A stretch of 64,000 nt of DNA from JBEKCD01 sp050015055 (GTDB lineage Archaea; Thermoproteota; Bathyarchaeia; Bathyarchaeales; Bathycorpusculaceae). Where the stretch lies: NCBI GenBank assembly GCA_050015055.1, contig JBEKCD010000006.1, positions 143,283 to 207,282 of the forward strand, read 5' to 3'. Under the pieces are notes generated by a model. The model was given only the letters and a program-made list of their open reading frames with translations. It had not been told where the DNA came from and made no database searches. Position numbers and translations under genes: made by a program. This document shows positions 1 to 9,071 of this stretch, piece by piece; positions within the stretch are counted from its first letter, which is position 1; every line of letters starts with the position of its first letter.

Positions 1-60
1 TGACTTAGACTTTTTTAGGTCAATTTTGTTTGTGCTCAATTGAAGTTTATCCATGTCATT

Positions 61-246
61 TCATTTTATGTTTTTCTTCACAGATTCAATAATTTCTTTT
101 GCTAAAGTAATGTCTCTCTTTGCCAATTCATTGAATACTATTTTTGCTGATTCCCCGCGCATGCGTACGCGCAAGTGAGGAAACCATTCCTTCATTTTAT
201 CATGAATTTCTTGCAAATCTTCCATTATCTCTTCTGGTTCTCTCAT
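61..246 (-). CDS. Small hypothetical protein (61 aa)
   Basis: I do not recognise this gene. It encodes a charged, probably helical 61-residue protein with no membrane segment and no cysteine. An AGGT-like sequence lies a few bases before the ATG at 246. The reading frame is closed by TGA at 61-63 and the neighbours are on the other strand. Amphipathic helices at residues 1-20 and 38-60 could pair in a small oligomer, but no function can be assigned. It could also be the residue of a longer gene. Confidence 0.5.
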   Translation of the reverse strand: MREPEEIMEDLQEIHDKMKEWFPHLRVRMRGESAKIVFNELAKRDITLAKEIIESVKKNIK

Positions 247-350
247 TTTTGAAACCTGCAGTTTGTCTTCTGTTGCTGTGCCGATTTAAGATTTCTTGAT
301 AGGTAAACTGATATAAGATGATTGAACCCTAGTAACCGTAGGTTGAATCT

Positions 351-632
351 ATGAAGGATTCGTATCAGGTGCTTGTCGTAGCGGTTGTTTTCTTAGTAAT
401 TGGTTTAGGCTTGATGATAGGAGCATTGTCCATTCCAATCCCTTCTGTATACAAGACTTTTCTTGGAATACCTTATGATTTCGATCCTGCTTTTGAGTCT
501 TCATTCAGAGAAATGCTAACATTGTATGTGTTCGGAATTTTGTTTCTTGGTTTCAGTTTAGGAGTGCTGGGAACAATCGGTTACGTACTTAGACTAGAAA
601 AAAGAATACCTCAAACTCCACCACCACCTTGA
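351..632 (+). CDS. Small two-helix membrane protein, unknown function
   Basis: The 93-residue product has two clear hydrophobic segments, near residues 7-30 and 56-82, separated by a loop of about 25 residues, and ends in a short basic stretch followed by four prolines. It is most likely an integral membrane protein with both ends on the same side. An AGGTT sequence about ten bases ahead of the ATG supports the start. I recognise no family. The next gene downstream, also a small membrane protein, could be a distant paralogue, but the spacing of nearly 190 bp argues against a tight operon. Confidence 0.55.
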   Translation: MKDSYQVLVVAVVFLVIGLGLMIGALSIPIPSVYKTFLGIPYDFDPAFESSFREMLTLYVFGILFLGFSLGVLGTIGYVLRLEKRIPQTPPPP

Positions 633-690
633 TTCCTGTACTGAAGACAAATAGGGATACGCATAATGGCAATCTCGCGCGTGCTAGAGA

Positions 691-759
691 CTAACCTCTT
701 CTCCCTTTTTCTTCGTAGTCTTCTTTCAACTTGACTAGAGCCTTTTGAGTCAAAACCTT
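691..759 (-). pseudogene. Possible 3' remnant of a small helical gene
   Basis: A 22-codon open stretch on the minus strand, closed upstream by TGA and ending in TAG at 691-693, reads as a lysine- and glutamate-rich helix (motif VKLKEDYEEKG). It looks coding in character but is too short to be a gene by itself. A CGCGCG tract lies about ten bases beyond its stop. It may be the tail of a decayed gene or chance. Confidence 0.2.
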
Positions 760-818
760 TCAAGTGAATTGCGATAGTGTAACTAATAGTGTTTGGAGAA
801 CAAGAAAAGGAATGAACA

Positions 819-1224
819 TTGAGAGTTGTCGATTACCGATATGACGACTACCGATTCTATGGGGAACTTTGTCTAGCTTTTGGGACACTACTTTTAGTAA
901 TCGGAATTGCCTTGCCCAGTCTTACGGCAATATGGTATACGACTCTTCTAGGCACAACGCAGATTAATTCACCATATCTAGGAGATGGAATAGCCTTAGC
1001 CGTTATCAGAATCATTCTGATAGTGCTCAGACAAATACTCCACAGAGAATATAGATTCAGAATCTGCAGAGACCTATATGACAAAATTCCATCGCCACAA
1101 CACCCTTTAGCAAGACCCTTTCATTTGTCCTTACTGCGGTATGACTGGGTCTGTTAGGCCTAAAAATCAGAGGTCTATGGATATGTTTTTCCATAGTAAC
1201 ACGCCACAGTTACCATATCTGTGA
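819..1224 (+). pseudogene. Small membrane protein whose zinc-ribbon tail is out of frame
   Basis: The frame starting at 819 has hydrophobic segments near residues 17-35 and 58-70 and runs to a TAG at 1155-1157. Between 1108 and 1120 a second frame begins, after its own TAG at 1108-1110, and reads ICPYCGMTGSV, a typical zinc-knuckle half, before ending at TGA 1222-1224. Small archaeal membrane proteins often end in such a CPxCG element, so I infer that one indel has separated the membrane part from its tail. The second frame would overlap the convergent protease gene by about 50 bp. Either the gene is decaying or the assembly has an indel here; a plain 112-residue protein is the alternative. 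Confidence 0.45.
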
Positions 1225-4200
1225 GGCCTATGATGCCGTATGGGGGAGCTGTGTCTGCCAACGGGTTCCAGTTCAAGCTTTCGGGTTCAGAGCCGTAGGC
1301 TGAGGCTATTAGCGCAAGGTCTTCTAGATCAACCTTCATGTTAAGGTTTACATCGCCTGGTATAAGTCTCCAAGGTCTCATTAGAGGATAGCTGTCTGTG
1401 TTGTTTTCATCAATAACGCGTGACTGGTTCCATATTCCAGAATCATCCAGCTCTCCAGCGTCTGGACTTCTCTCTCTATAGTCACTCCAGTAGTTGCCAC
1501 CAGAAGGATAACCATCGTCCCAAATATTGACCTGCGAACCTGATAAGCTGACCGAGTGTCCGTTGTTTATGAAGTTGTTATGATACAAACTGTTATTGTT
1601 GCAGGGGTCACCCGCTATTGAGATGCCAACTCCGTTGCTTCTTATTGTATTACGAGTAATGTTGTTCTCGGAAGAGAATTCTAAATCTATCCCCCATCCT
1701 AAAATGAACGTATTCTCTGACACTATATTGTCTCTAATAGTGTTGTTGTTACATGATTCGGATAGGGCTATGCCAGCCATGCCTTCTGACGCCTCGTTGT
1801 CGTTGATGATATTCGCGTTACAATGAGAGTTCAACCAGATGCCAACAATGTTGTCAACCGCAACGTTACCGTTTATTGTGTTACCATTAGATTCCTCTAG
1901 ATCAATGCCCACGCCGGTATGCGAGACGTATATGTTTGTTACAGCGGAGTTATTCGTATATGCAAATAACAAACCCTGAAAGTTGTTTGTGAGGTTTAGG
2001 TTTTTAACGTCAATTCTCGTACAATTTACGGCAGCCACGTATCCTGCATCAGCAGGGATCGTCTCGTCGTGTTGGTTCACACGATAGTAGATAGGCCTTC
2101 CGTCTATCGTATTTGAAGTATCTATATCTTGAATGTAGTCCGAAACGTCTATTCCTTCGACCTCAAAGTTACAAGTGTTATTATTCATACGATTATTTCT
2201 TAGGGCGTTTTTGCCCGAATAGTATGACCATATTCCGTCTTGGGAGTTATTTGAGCCAACGTTGCCAATAATCGTGTTATTGCTCGAACCCTCCAGCAGT
2301 ATGCCGTTAGCTCCATTGTTTTCCGTTATCGTGTTTCTAACGTTGTTATTGGAAGAATATAAACAGATGCCGGCATCGAACAAGTCAGTCCCACTGTTTC
2401 GTACAGTGAGCCCACTGACACTCACGTTATCCTCTATGGCTGCCACCACAACCCCGATCCCATCTCCATCAATAACAGTGGTAGTAACGTTTTCTCCAAT
2501 AACCTCTAAAGGCTTGTCTACAACCACATGCTCATGGTAGGTTCCTGACGCGACCTGAATGGTGTATCCTATGCTTGCTTCATTTATGGCCTTCTGGATT
2601 GTCGGAAAATCGTTAGGGACCATGATGATTCTTGAGTATCTGACTATGACGTATTTGGATAGATAGTTGTTTCCTGTCAGTGTTTCGCCTTTTACGGGCG
2701 CTACATATAATGTGAGGTTATATTTTCCTTCAGCTGTCGGACTCCATATACAACTGACCGTAGTTGACGCACCGCTCGCCAAATAGTCAACGGACTTAGA
2801 GTCAGCGACACTACCATTAACTAATAGCTGCGCTGTCATGTTGCTTTCGTTGTTAGTCCCAAAGTTCAACAGAGTGCTGTTGATCGTTGCCGTATCAAAG
2901 GGTTTTAGAACACTAGGGGCCTTCCAGTATAGAAGGGCGACATCATTTTCAGGTAGGGCCTGCTCCACAGCACTTCTTGCGTTGACCCTTCCATATCCGT
3001 ATTGTTCATCAAATCCGGGGTTCCCCAAGTCATCGGCCGTATATCGCAGCCGGGCTCTCACCTGATCTCTTGTCATATTCGGGAACTGGCTCCAGATGAG
3101 GGCGGCCACACCAGCAACGAGGGGACAAGCCATAGAAGTGCCGCTCATATAACTGTAATTCATGGGAAAACCATAAGCATTCAACGTCACATTATATGTC
3201 GGCATCGTTGAGTAGATGCCCACTCCTGGGGCTGCAACTTCAACCCAATCCCCGAAATTTGTGAACGAAGCTGGATTGTCACTCTCGTTTGTCGCTGTCA
3301 CAGCCACCACCTCTTCATAAGCTGCAGGGTAGTGCTTACATTCATTAGCATCGTTTCCAGCCGCGGCGATCACCAGCGCACCATGGTCATAAGCATACTC
3401 AACGGCTTCATGAATCAATGTGCTCTCTCCGTAACCTCCCCAACTAAGGCTCAGAATGTTAGCCCCCTGATCTACGGCGTGAACTATTGCGTTGGCGAGG
3501 TTATCTTCTGACCCAGACCCGCTTTGGTCCAATGCTTTCTCAGCCATGATGCGGACTTGGGCCAAGCCCGCTACGCCAATGCTATTATTGAGCACCGCAG
3601 CGATGATACCAGCACAGTGAGTCCCATGTCCATAATCATCCATTGGATCCGTATCATTGTTCACCCAATCGTATCCCAGCGGAACATAGTTGGCAGCTAA
3701 ATCTGGATGATGCCAGTCTATCCCTGTATCAATGACTGCCACAAGAACAGAACGATTACCAATCGTGGTGTTCCAAGCGTAATCCGCCTCTATCTTCTGT
3801 GGTCCCCACTGCATGCTCCAATATGGATCGTCAGGGACAAAATCAGCCTTGAATCTCATGTTAGGTTCAATATATCTTGACAATCCTGCGATCTCGACCT
3901 TTAATGCAAAAGTGGACCTAGCTACAGGAGGTATGTCAGCGACCACAGCGGCAATCGTACGATTCATTGAAACGGTGTTAACGATCTTCCCACCGCAACT
4001 CATGATGACATTCACAAGTTCGGCGTAACTGTTTTGTCGCATATCACTTAGCCCAATCACGAGCTCAGCAGAGTTATCGCCCGTAAACGCAGAATCACTC
4101 CAGTTTACTTCAGTGTCGAAGCCCCATTTAGGGCCAACTTCAAGGGGTAGTTGAGAATCATCCATCAATAGTGTATTCAATCCATTTTTAAGAAAAGATT

Positions 4201-4408
4201 TCATCGTCGGGGTGGACAGCCATTCTATTGGAAATTGGGAAATATTGTCCTTTACATATAATATGCCCAACTTTGGTTCAACCAGTCGAATATTGAATGC
4301 CAATGTTAACATGCCTATTAACAGCAATGATACCAATATTCCAGAAAATATCCTATTTGACACTATTCCTTTCTCCCTTCTGCAGTTAGAAGTAGATGAT
4401 TCAATCAA
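1175..4408 (-). CDS. Secreted subtilisin-like serine protease with beta-helix and dockerin-like regions
   Basis: This 1077-residue protein begins at a TTG and has a signal-like hydrophobic segment near residues 19-39. The S8 peptidase domain shows all three catalytic residues in order: Asp227 (VIDTGIDW), His261 (YGHGTHCAG) and Ser425 (SGTSMACP), with the oxyanion Asn in AAAGND. After a CARDB-like region (about 490-590) comes a run of NosD/PbH1-type parallel beta-helix repeats (about 600-990) rich in NNT motifs. The last 60 residues, starting PGDVNLNMKVDLEDL, resemble a dockerin or EF-hand pair. The expected role is an extracellular, calcium-dependent, surface-bound protease that degrades protein or polysaccharide-linked material. 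A TATA-like box lies just upstream. The family assignment is firm; the substrate is unknown. Confidence 0.9.
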   Translation of the reverse strand: MIESSTSNCRREKGIVSNRIFSGILVSLLLIGMLTLAFNIRLVEPKLGILYVKDNISQFPIEWLSTPTMKSFLKNGLNTLLMDDSQLPLEVGPKWGFDTEVNWSDSAFTGDNSAELVIGLSDMRQNSYAELVNVIMSCGGKIVNTVSMNRTIAAVVADIPPVARSTFALKVEIAGLSRYIEPNMRFKADFVPDDPYWSMQWGPQKIEADYAWNTTIGNRSVLVAVIDTGIDWHHPDLAANYVPLGYDWVNNDTDPMDDYGHGTHCAGIIAAVLNNSIGVAGLAQVRIMAEKALDQSGSGSEDNLANAIVHAVDQGANILSLSWGGYGESTLIHEAVEYAYDHGALVIAAAGNDANECKHYPAAYEEVVAVTATNESDNPASFTNFGDWVEVAAPGVGIYSTMPTYNVTLNAYGFPMNYSYMSGTSMACPLVAGVAALIWSQFPNMTRDQVRARLRYTADDLGNPGFDEQYGYGRVNARSAVEQALPENDVALLYWKAPSVLKPFDTATINSTLLNFGTNNESNMTAQLLVNGSVADSKSVDYLASGASTTVSCIWSPTAEGKYNLTLYVAPVKGETLTGNNYLSKYVIVRYSRIIMVPNDFPTIQKAINEASIGYTIQVASGTYHEHVVVDKPLEVIGENVTTTVIDGDGIGVVVAAIEDNVSVSGLTVRNSGTDLFDAGICLYSSNNNVRNTITENNGANGILLEGSSNNTIIGNVGSNNSQDGIWSYYSGKNALRNNRMNNNTCNFEVEGIDVSDYIQDIDTSNTIDGRPIYYRVNQHDETIPADAGYVAAVNCTRIDVKNLNLTNNFQGLLFAYTNNSAVTNIYVSHTGVGIDLEESNGNTINGNVAVDNIVGIWLNSHCNANIINDNEASEGMAGIALSESCNNNTIRDNIVSENTFILGWGIDLEFSSENNITRNTIRSNGVGISIAGDPCNNNSLYHNNFINNGHSVSLSGSQVNIWDDGYPSGGNYWSDYRERSPDAGELDDSGIWNQSRVIDENNTDSYPLMRPWRLIPGDVNLNMKVDLEDLALIASAYGSEPESLNWNPLADTAPPYGIIGLTDMVTVACYYGKTYP

Positions 4409-4450
4409 TTAACACTTATGGAACGCTCTCTATTACATATTACAGCATAG

Positions 4451-4459
4451 CTTAAATGC
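4451..4459 (-). promoter_or_regulatory. Probable TATA box for the subtilisin gene
   Basis: Read on the minus strand this is GCATTTAAG, an archaeal TATA-like element. A start of transcription about 25 bp downstream would fall near 4427, leaving a leader of about 20 bases before the TTG at 4408. Confidence 0.4.
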
Positions 4460-4540
4460 TTCAATCGTTTTTCTATTCTACGCTTCCGACATAATGTTGA
4501 TAGCTAGTTAGACAATGTTAGCCTTTTCACCCTTCTTTTA

Positions 4541-5033
4541 CTATCCAAGTTTTTCAGTATTCAAGTGTACATTGGAACCATAAGAGAATACACTGACTAT
4601 TAGAGCATCAAGTCTATTACAAATACACATATCTATTATTAGCAAGAGGCCCGCGGAGAAGGTAGCGATCGCTACTGGATAGATTTCTTCAATATTCAGA
4701 AGGTATGCCGAGAATGTGAGGAAGAAAGTTAAGATGAAGCTCAAGATTCCGGAGAAGAGACCGAAAAGTGAGAGTTTCAAGTGGTTGCCTGTCTTCATGG
4801 GCATTGCCACTTCGGTTCTTATCTCTTCTATTCTCTTTTCATAGTCTGGCCCATACTTGGATGAGGACTTGCTTTTTCTCAGGTCAAAGTGCTCCTAGTT
4901 GAAGGTTCTTATTCGGTCAACGACTCTTCCGTAACGAGTTTGGATTGCAAGGCAAAGGAAGGGCGCAGCCGGAGATTAGAACGTCTGGGGCTATGGTAGC
5001 TTGAATCAGCGAGATTATCTGGTCGAAGTTCAA
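4541..5033 (-). pseudogene. DUF2721-like membrane protein gene, broken by a frameshift and an in-frame TAG
   Basis: The downstream part (from the ATG at 4810) encodes 89 residues with two membrane segments. Reading further upstream recovers the missing N-terminus: a TTG at 5033 opens a frame with SLIQATIAPDVLISGCA. One base must then be removed near 4959-4966 to continue as FLCLAIQTRYGRVVDRIRTF. Next an in-frame TAG at 4895-4897 interrupts the link to EHFDLRKSK and onward. The pattern of IQATIAPD, a first membrane helix, then RYGRVVDRIR is what I associate with the DUF2721 family of three-helix membrane proteins. Two separate lesions favour a pseudogene; one assembly indel plus a read-through amber codon is less likely. 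Confidence 0.6.
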
Positions 5034-5108
5034 AGGTCACTCGCCTGTCTCAGTGCTTTGCCTATCTGCGCAAGACTCTATTTAAATCTCCCGCGGCATG
5101 TGCGGTCG

Positions 5109-5525
5109 CTACTGTTTTTCTATCTTGACGTTGTAGGTTGTTTTGACTCCGGCTTTTTCGAAGATCTTGCCAACAGGGCAACCTTTTACTGTCAATTCGT
5201 GTAGTCTGTGTACCCTGTCTTCTGCCAAATCTGTTCTTGCCGTGATATCGAATTTTGTCTCTGTAATAGTTCCTGCTTGTTCGGACTTGACAGCTTCCGC
5301 CTTTACCTCCAAGTCCTTTATGGTCGCCCGCATCTTGTTTGCTGTCAGCATGAATATTGTTGCGTAGCATCCTGCGAAGCTCATTAATGCTAGTTCAAGC
5401 GCTGAAGGGCCCATGTTAGTTCCGTCGCTGTCTTGTTCAAGATCAAGGCAAATGGCATGAGCTCTGCCGTCGTCAACGTCTATCCTATAGTTCTTGACCA
5501 GCTTTGCGTTTGCATTCAACTTCAT
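5109..5525 (-). CDS. OsmC/Ohr family protein
   Basis: The 138-residue protein has the OsmC fold signature with its two cysteines, one in SFAGCYAT (about residue 53) and one in VKGCPVGKIF (about residue 117). The family reduces organic or inorganic peroxides through these cysteines using dithiol reductants. The length matches the family. The gene is transcribed divergently from the Lrp-type regulator at 5744 across a 218-bp region with a tandem palindromic operator, and the genes that follow the regulator are thiol/metal-stress genes. I infer a role in peroxide or reactive-thiol defence. It could instead be one of the OsmC-like proteins with no proven peroxidase activity. Confidence 0.85.
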   Translation of the reverse strand: MKLNANAKLVKNYRIDVDDGRAHAICLDLEQDSDGTNMGPSALELALMSFAGCYATIFMLTANKMRATIKDLEVKAEAVKSEQAGTITETKFDITARTDLAEDRVHRLHELTVKGCPVGKIFEKAGVKTTYNVKIEKQ

Positions 5526-5689
5526 CGAAATCTATCACCTCCTACGCAAGCTGTTTGTTGAAGGAGTGTTTTCATGGATTTTTCTCTTTGCATAAGACTC
5601 GTGGTGCGCATGAGCATCCTCATTCCTTCTTCAGTCTTACATCTTTTTTGGAGAAAAGGCTTTTATTTTGGTAGTGTTTTTATCTTTTG

Positions 5690-5726
5690 CGTACAAATAA
5701 GTACGAAAAACGCACCGAAAAGTGCG
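5690..5726. promoter_or_regulatory. Tandem palindromic operator between OsmC and Lrp genes
   Basis: Two inverted repeats lie side by side. CGTAC-(6 bp)-GTACG occupies 5690-5705, and CGCAC-(6 bp)-GTGCG occupies 5711-5726. Each is 16 bp with perfect 5-bp arms, and their centres are 21 bp apart, two turns of the helix, so both face the same side. A T-rich TATA-like stretch lies at about 5660-5670 and the Lrp-type gene starts at 5744, so the sites probably cover the transcription start. The natural ligand is the adjacent Lrp-type protein acting as a dimer or tetramer on its own gene and perhaps on the divergent gene. The palindromes are seen; the binding protein is inferred. Confidence 0.55.
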
Positions 5727-5743
5727 AAATAGAGTGGTTGTGA

Positions 5744-6178
5744 ATGTTACAAATTGATGAAAAAGATGGGAGAATAATCGAAATGTTGGAGGAAGACGGG
5801 CGGAAATCTTACAGCGATATGGCAGAGAAATTGGGTATGAGCGAGGCGGCTGTGAGAAAGAGGGTTCAAGCCTTGATGTTGAAGGGCGTCATAAAAAAGT
5901 TTACTATCAAGGTTGACCACGCTAAGATTGGGATGAATACTGTGGCAATCGTTGGAATGGATATAGACCCGGCGAAACTGCTTGAAGTCGCGCAGGAACT
6001 CTGCGAATTAGATGAAGTAAAATGTGTTGCCACGTCAAGTGGAGATCACATGGTGATGACTGAAATCTGGACGCGCGACGGACGGGAACTGACAAGGCTG
6101 ATATCAGAGAAAATCGAATCTATGGAAGGAGTGAAAAGAATCTGCCCTGCGTTGCTCTTGGAAATGCTGAAAGAATAA
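5744..6178 (+). CDS. Lrp/AsnC family transcriptional regulator
   Basis: The 144-residue protein has an N-terminal helix-turn-helix (about residues 3-50, with YSDMAEKLGMSEAAVRKRV) and a C-terminal RAM ligand-binding domain (about 65-140, with the usual alternating strands and SGDHMVMTEIW). Such proteins form dimers to octamers and sense amino acids or other small molecules. The two 21-bp-spaced palindromes just upstream suggest autoregulation. The PDO-like gene follows after 21 bp and the Cu-type ATPase follows that, so this regulator may control a thiol/copper stress operon. The ligand cannot be read from the sequence. Confidence 0.9.
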   Translation: MLQIDEKDGRIIEMLEEDGRKSYSDMAEKLGMSEAAVRKRVQALMLKGVIKKFTIKVDHAKIGMNTVAIVGMDIDPAKLLEVAQELCELDEVKCVATSSGDHMVMTEIWTRDGRELTRLISEKIESMEGVKRICPALLLEMLKE

Positions 6179-6199
6179 TCGTGAGGTTGGTGAAGGAGA

Positions 6200-6844
6200 A
6201 TGAGTTTGATACCTGACGATCAGAGGGAACGTATCCGAAGTGAACTTGCGGAGAAGTTAGTCAGTCCCGTGCGAGTTATCATGTTCACGCAGGCGATGGA
6301 ATGCAAGTTCTGCGCGGACACAAAACAACTGATTTATGAACTAGCAGAATTGAACGATAAGATTCAGGCTGAGGTCCATGACTTTGTGGCTGACACTCAA
6401 TTGGCCCAAGAATACGGCGTTGACAAGATCCCAGCAATCGTCGTTAGAACCGAAAAGGACTACGGCATAAGATTCTATGGGTTGCCATACGGCTACGAGT
6501 TCCAGACGCTGTTGGAGGCACTGGGCTCGGCTTCAAGAGGCCAAACCGACCTCTCCGAACAGACAAAACGGAAACTTCGAGAAATCAAAACTCCGATCGT
6601 CATCAGAGTCTTTACGACCCTAACCTGTCCACACTGTCCCACTGCCGCGGCTATGGCCCACAAGTTTGCCATCGAGAGCAACCTCATAAGGGCTGAAGCA
6701 ATCGACGCCAGTGAGTTTCCGGATCTTGCAATCAAATACGGAGTTATGGGTGTTCCAAAGATAGTGGTCAACGAAAAAATCGAGTTCGTGGGAGCGCTTC
6801 CAGAAGATATGTTTCTGGAGCAAATTTTGAAGGTCACTCAATGA
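6200..6844 (+). CDS. Two-domain glutaredoxin-like protein disulfide oxidoreductase (PDO)
   Basis: This 214-residue protein contains two thioredoxin-fold units in tandem, each with its own CxxC: Cys35/Cys38 in AMECKFCAD and Cys143/Cys146 in LTCPHCPTAA. Each unit also has its cis-proline (DKIPAI and MGVPKI). That is the layout of archaeal PDO proteins, which reduce or shuffle disulfides and can take electrons from a thioredoxin reductase. Length and motif spacing fit. It sits in the same run as the Lrp regulator (21 bp upstream) and the copper ATPase (34 bp downstream), so a role in keeping thiols reduced under metal or oxidant stress is a reasonable inference. Confidence 0.9.
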   Translation: MSLIPDDQRERIRSELAEKLVSPVRVIMFTQAMECKFCADTKQLIYELAELNDKIQAEVHDFVADTQLAQEYGVDKIPAIVVRTEKDYGIRFYGLPYGYEFQTLLEALGSASRGQTDLSEQTKRKLREIKTPIVIRVFTTLTCPHCPTAAAMAHKFAIESNLIRAEAIDASEFPDLAIKYGVMGVPKIVVNEKIEFVGALPEDMFLEQILKVTQ

Positions 6845-6878
6845 CCACGGTGAATCTTGACTGTACAGTTGGCGTGAG

Positions 6879-9035
6879 ATGAAAGAAAGAGAAGTCGTCC
6901 TTCAGATCCTCGGAATGAGTTGTCCGTCATGTTCAGAGGGGATTCAGGCAGGCCTAGCTAGGTTGGAAGGCGTAATAGACGCCAAGGTGAATTTCGCCTC
7001 TAAAGAAGCCATCGTCAAATTTGACGAAGATAAGATCAGCCTAGACAAGATTAAGGCGGCGATAAAGAGAGGCGGTTACGAAGCCGCCGAGCAGGTTGAG
7101 GACACAACTGAAAGACGCCGTAAACAAGTCCGGAACAGTATGCTGCTTTTTTTCTTGGGCCTTGCCCTCACAATCCCGATCTTGTTGATTTCTTATCTTC
7201 TCTCTTTTCCTGGGGAGGACTATGTCCTGTTGGCCCTCGCCACTCCCGTCCAGTTCATCGTGGGTTGGCACTTCTACAGGGGCGCGTACACTTCGATTAG
7301 AAACAGGTATGCCGACATGAACGTCCTAGTGGCTCTGAGTGCCACGGCCGCCTTCGTCTACTCGGTTTATTCGACCTTCATTCCGCAAGGCACGGTGTTC
7401 TATGATGCTTCAGCAGTCGTTATCACGACGATAACCTTGGGCATGCTGCTGGAAGAAATGGCTGTGGAACGGACGGGTGCAACGATAAAGAAGCTCATGG
7501 CACTACAGCCCAAGACTGCAACTATCGTCCGTGACGGCGGAGAAAAGGAGATTTCAGTTGGTGAAGTTCAGGTCGGCGACACTGTCGTCGTTAGACCTGG
7601 AGAAAGAATCCCAGTTGACGGCGCGGTCGCTGAGGGTCGCACCTTTATAGATGAGTCAATGATCACCGGCGAGTCCGTTCCAGTTGAAAAGAATGTCGGC
7701 GATACGGTTTTCAGCGGAACGATAAACAAGACTGGCACCTTGAAATTCACGGCAGAGAAGGTAGGCCTTGAAACTACCTTGGCACAAATAGTCAGGCTGG
7801 CTCGGGAAGTGCAGGCGAGCAAAGCGCCAATCCAGAGAATTGCAGACAAGGTCGTAAACATTTTCGTCCCAGTTGTGGTGGCTCTCGCCGTATCAGTTTT
7901 TCTTATATGGCATGTGTTCATGAACGACTCTTTGGCTTTGACGACAATGGTTTCTGTCCTCGCAATCTCGTGTCCATGCGCTTTGGGAATAGCGACTCCG
8001 GCGGCAATAATGATCGGAGTAGGCAACGGGGCAGAAAACGGAATCCTCATCAAGAATAACGCCATCTTGGAGATTGTGGGAAAGCTCGATACTGTTGTTT
8101 TTGACAAGACTGGCACGTTGACAAAAGGCAAGCTGGAAGTCACTGACATCATCGGTGAGAACAAAAACTACGTCTTGCAGGCTGCTGCTGCCGCGGAAAA
8201 ATGGTCTGAGCATCCGATAGGTCAAGCCATCGTCAGGAAGGCTGAGAGTGAAAGAATCAGCTTCGGCGAACCGGACTCTTTCGAGGCCTTGCCTGGCTTC
8301 GGAGTGGCGGTTGAGGTTGAGGGCAAGAAGATCCTGATAGGAAACCGCGCCTTGATGAAGAACAATGGTGTTCTGGTCGAACGCTTTGAAACGGATATTC
8401 AAAGGTTGGAAAGCGAGGGAAAAACGGTTCTGAACGTCGCCGTAACCGGCAAGCTCGTGGGCTTATTGGCCGTTTCTGACACTCTCAACGAGCATTCGAA
8501 GGAGGCTGTTGAGACTCTGCACAAGAAGGGGTTGAGAGTTGTTATGCTCAGTGGCGATACCATGAGAACAGTAGAGGCCATAGCAAGACAGTTAGGCATA
8601 ACTGAAGTCCTGGCAGAAGTGGTCCCAGCCCAGAAGGTCGAGGAAATAAAGAAGCTCCAAAGCCAAGGACGATTCGTCGCCATGGTAGGAGACGGAATAA
8701 ATGACGCACCAGCAATAACGCAGGCCAACGTGGGAATAGCGATTGGAAGCGGAACGGACATAGCGATTGAAGCTGGAGACATAGTCCTAATCAAGGACGA
8801 CCCCCGGGATGTGGCCATCAGTATCGACCTCAGCAAGAAGACACTGGGCAAGATTAAGCAGAACCTGTTCTGGGCCTTCTTCTACAACGCGATAATGATT
8901 CCTCTGGCCGCAGGCCTGCTCTATTTGCCGCTTGGCATCCTAATTCCGCCCGAGGCTGCAGCGACCTCCATGATACTCAGCGACATCACAGTCGTTGGAA
9001 ACTCGATGCTGCTGAGAAGATGGAAACCGCAGTGA
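6879..9035 (+). CDS. copA: Copper-type heavy-metal P1B-ATPase
   Basis: The 718-residue protein has one N-terminal HMA domain with the metal-binding motif GMSCPSC (Cys15, Cys18), then the P1B-ATPase core. The transmembrane metal site is Cys365-Pro-Cys (SCPCALG), the phosphorylated aspartate is Asp409 (DKTGTLT), the ATP-binding domain has the SEHP motif, and the hinge is GDGINDAPA. A CPC site with one HMA domain is typical of Cu(I)-exporting CopA proteins in the cytoplasmic membrane. About eight membrane helices are visible. The gene follows the thioredoxin-like gene closely, and a small YHS-domain protein is encoded convergently after the next gene; YHS domains often accompany copper ATPases. 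Silver transport is also possible. Confidence 0.92.
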   Translation: MKEREVVLQILGMSCPSCSEGIQAGLARLEGVIDAKVNFASKEAIVKFDEDKISLDKIKAAIKRGGYEAAEQVEDTTERRRKQVRNSMLLFFLGLALTIPILLISYLLSFPGEDYVLLALATPVQFIVGWHFYRGAYTSIRNRYADMNVLVALSATAAFVYSVYSTFIPQGTVFYDASAVVITTITLGMLLEEMAVERTGATIKKLMALQPKTATIVRDGGEKEISVGEVQVGDTVVVRPGERIPVDGAVAEGRTFIDESMITGESVPVEKNVGDTVFSGTINKTGTLKFTAEKVGLETTLAQIVRLAREVQASKAPIQRIADKVVNIFVPVVVALAVSVFLIWHVFMNDSLALTTMVSVLAISCPCALGIATPAAIMIGVGNGAENGILIKNNAILEIVGKLDTVVFDKTGTLTKGKLEVTDIIGENKNYVLQAAAAAEKWSEHPIGQAIVRKAESERISFGEPDSFEALPGFGVAVEVEGKKILIGNRALMKNNGVLVERFETDIQRLESEGKTVLNVAVTGKLVGLLAVSDTLNEHSKEAVETLHKKGLRVVMLSGDTMRTVEAIARQLGITEVLAEVVPAQKVEEIKKLQSQGRFVAMVGDGINDAPAITQANVGIAIGSGTDIAIEAGDIVLIKDDPRDVAISIDLSKKTLGKIKQNLFWAFFYNAIMIPLAAGLLYLPLGILIPPEAAATSMILSDITVVGNSMLLRRWKPQ

Positions 9036-9071
9036 AAGACGCGCGAGATCTGAAGCTCATCACCAAATACT

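Noticed and set aside
4980..5040. tRNA-like T-arm GGTCGAAGTTCAAAG
   Set aside because: The flanking bases do not form a stem, and the stretch is explained by the N-terminus of the DUF2721-like gene.
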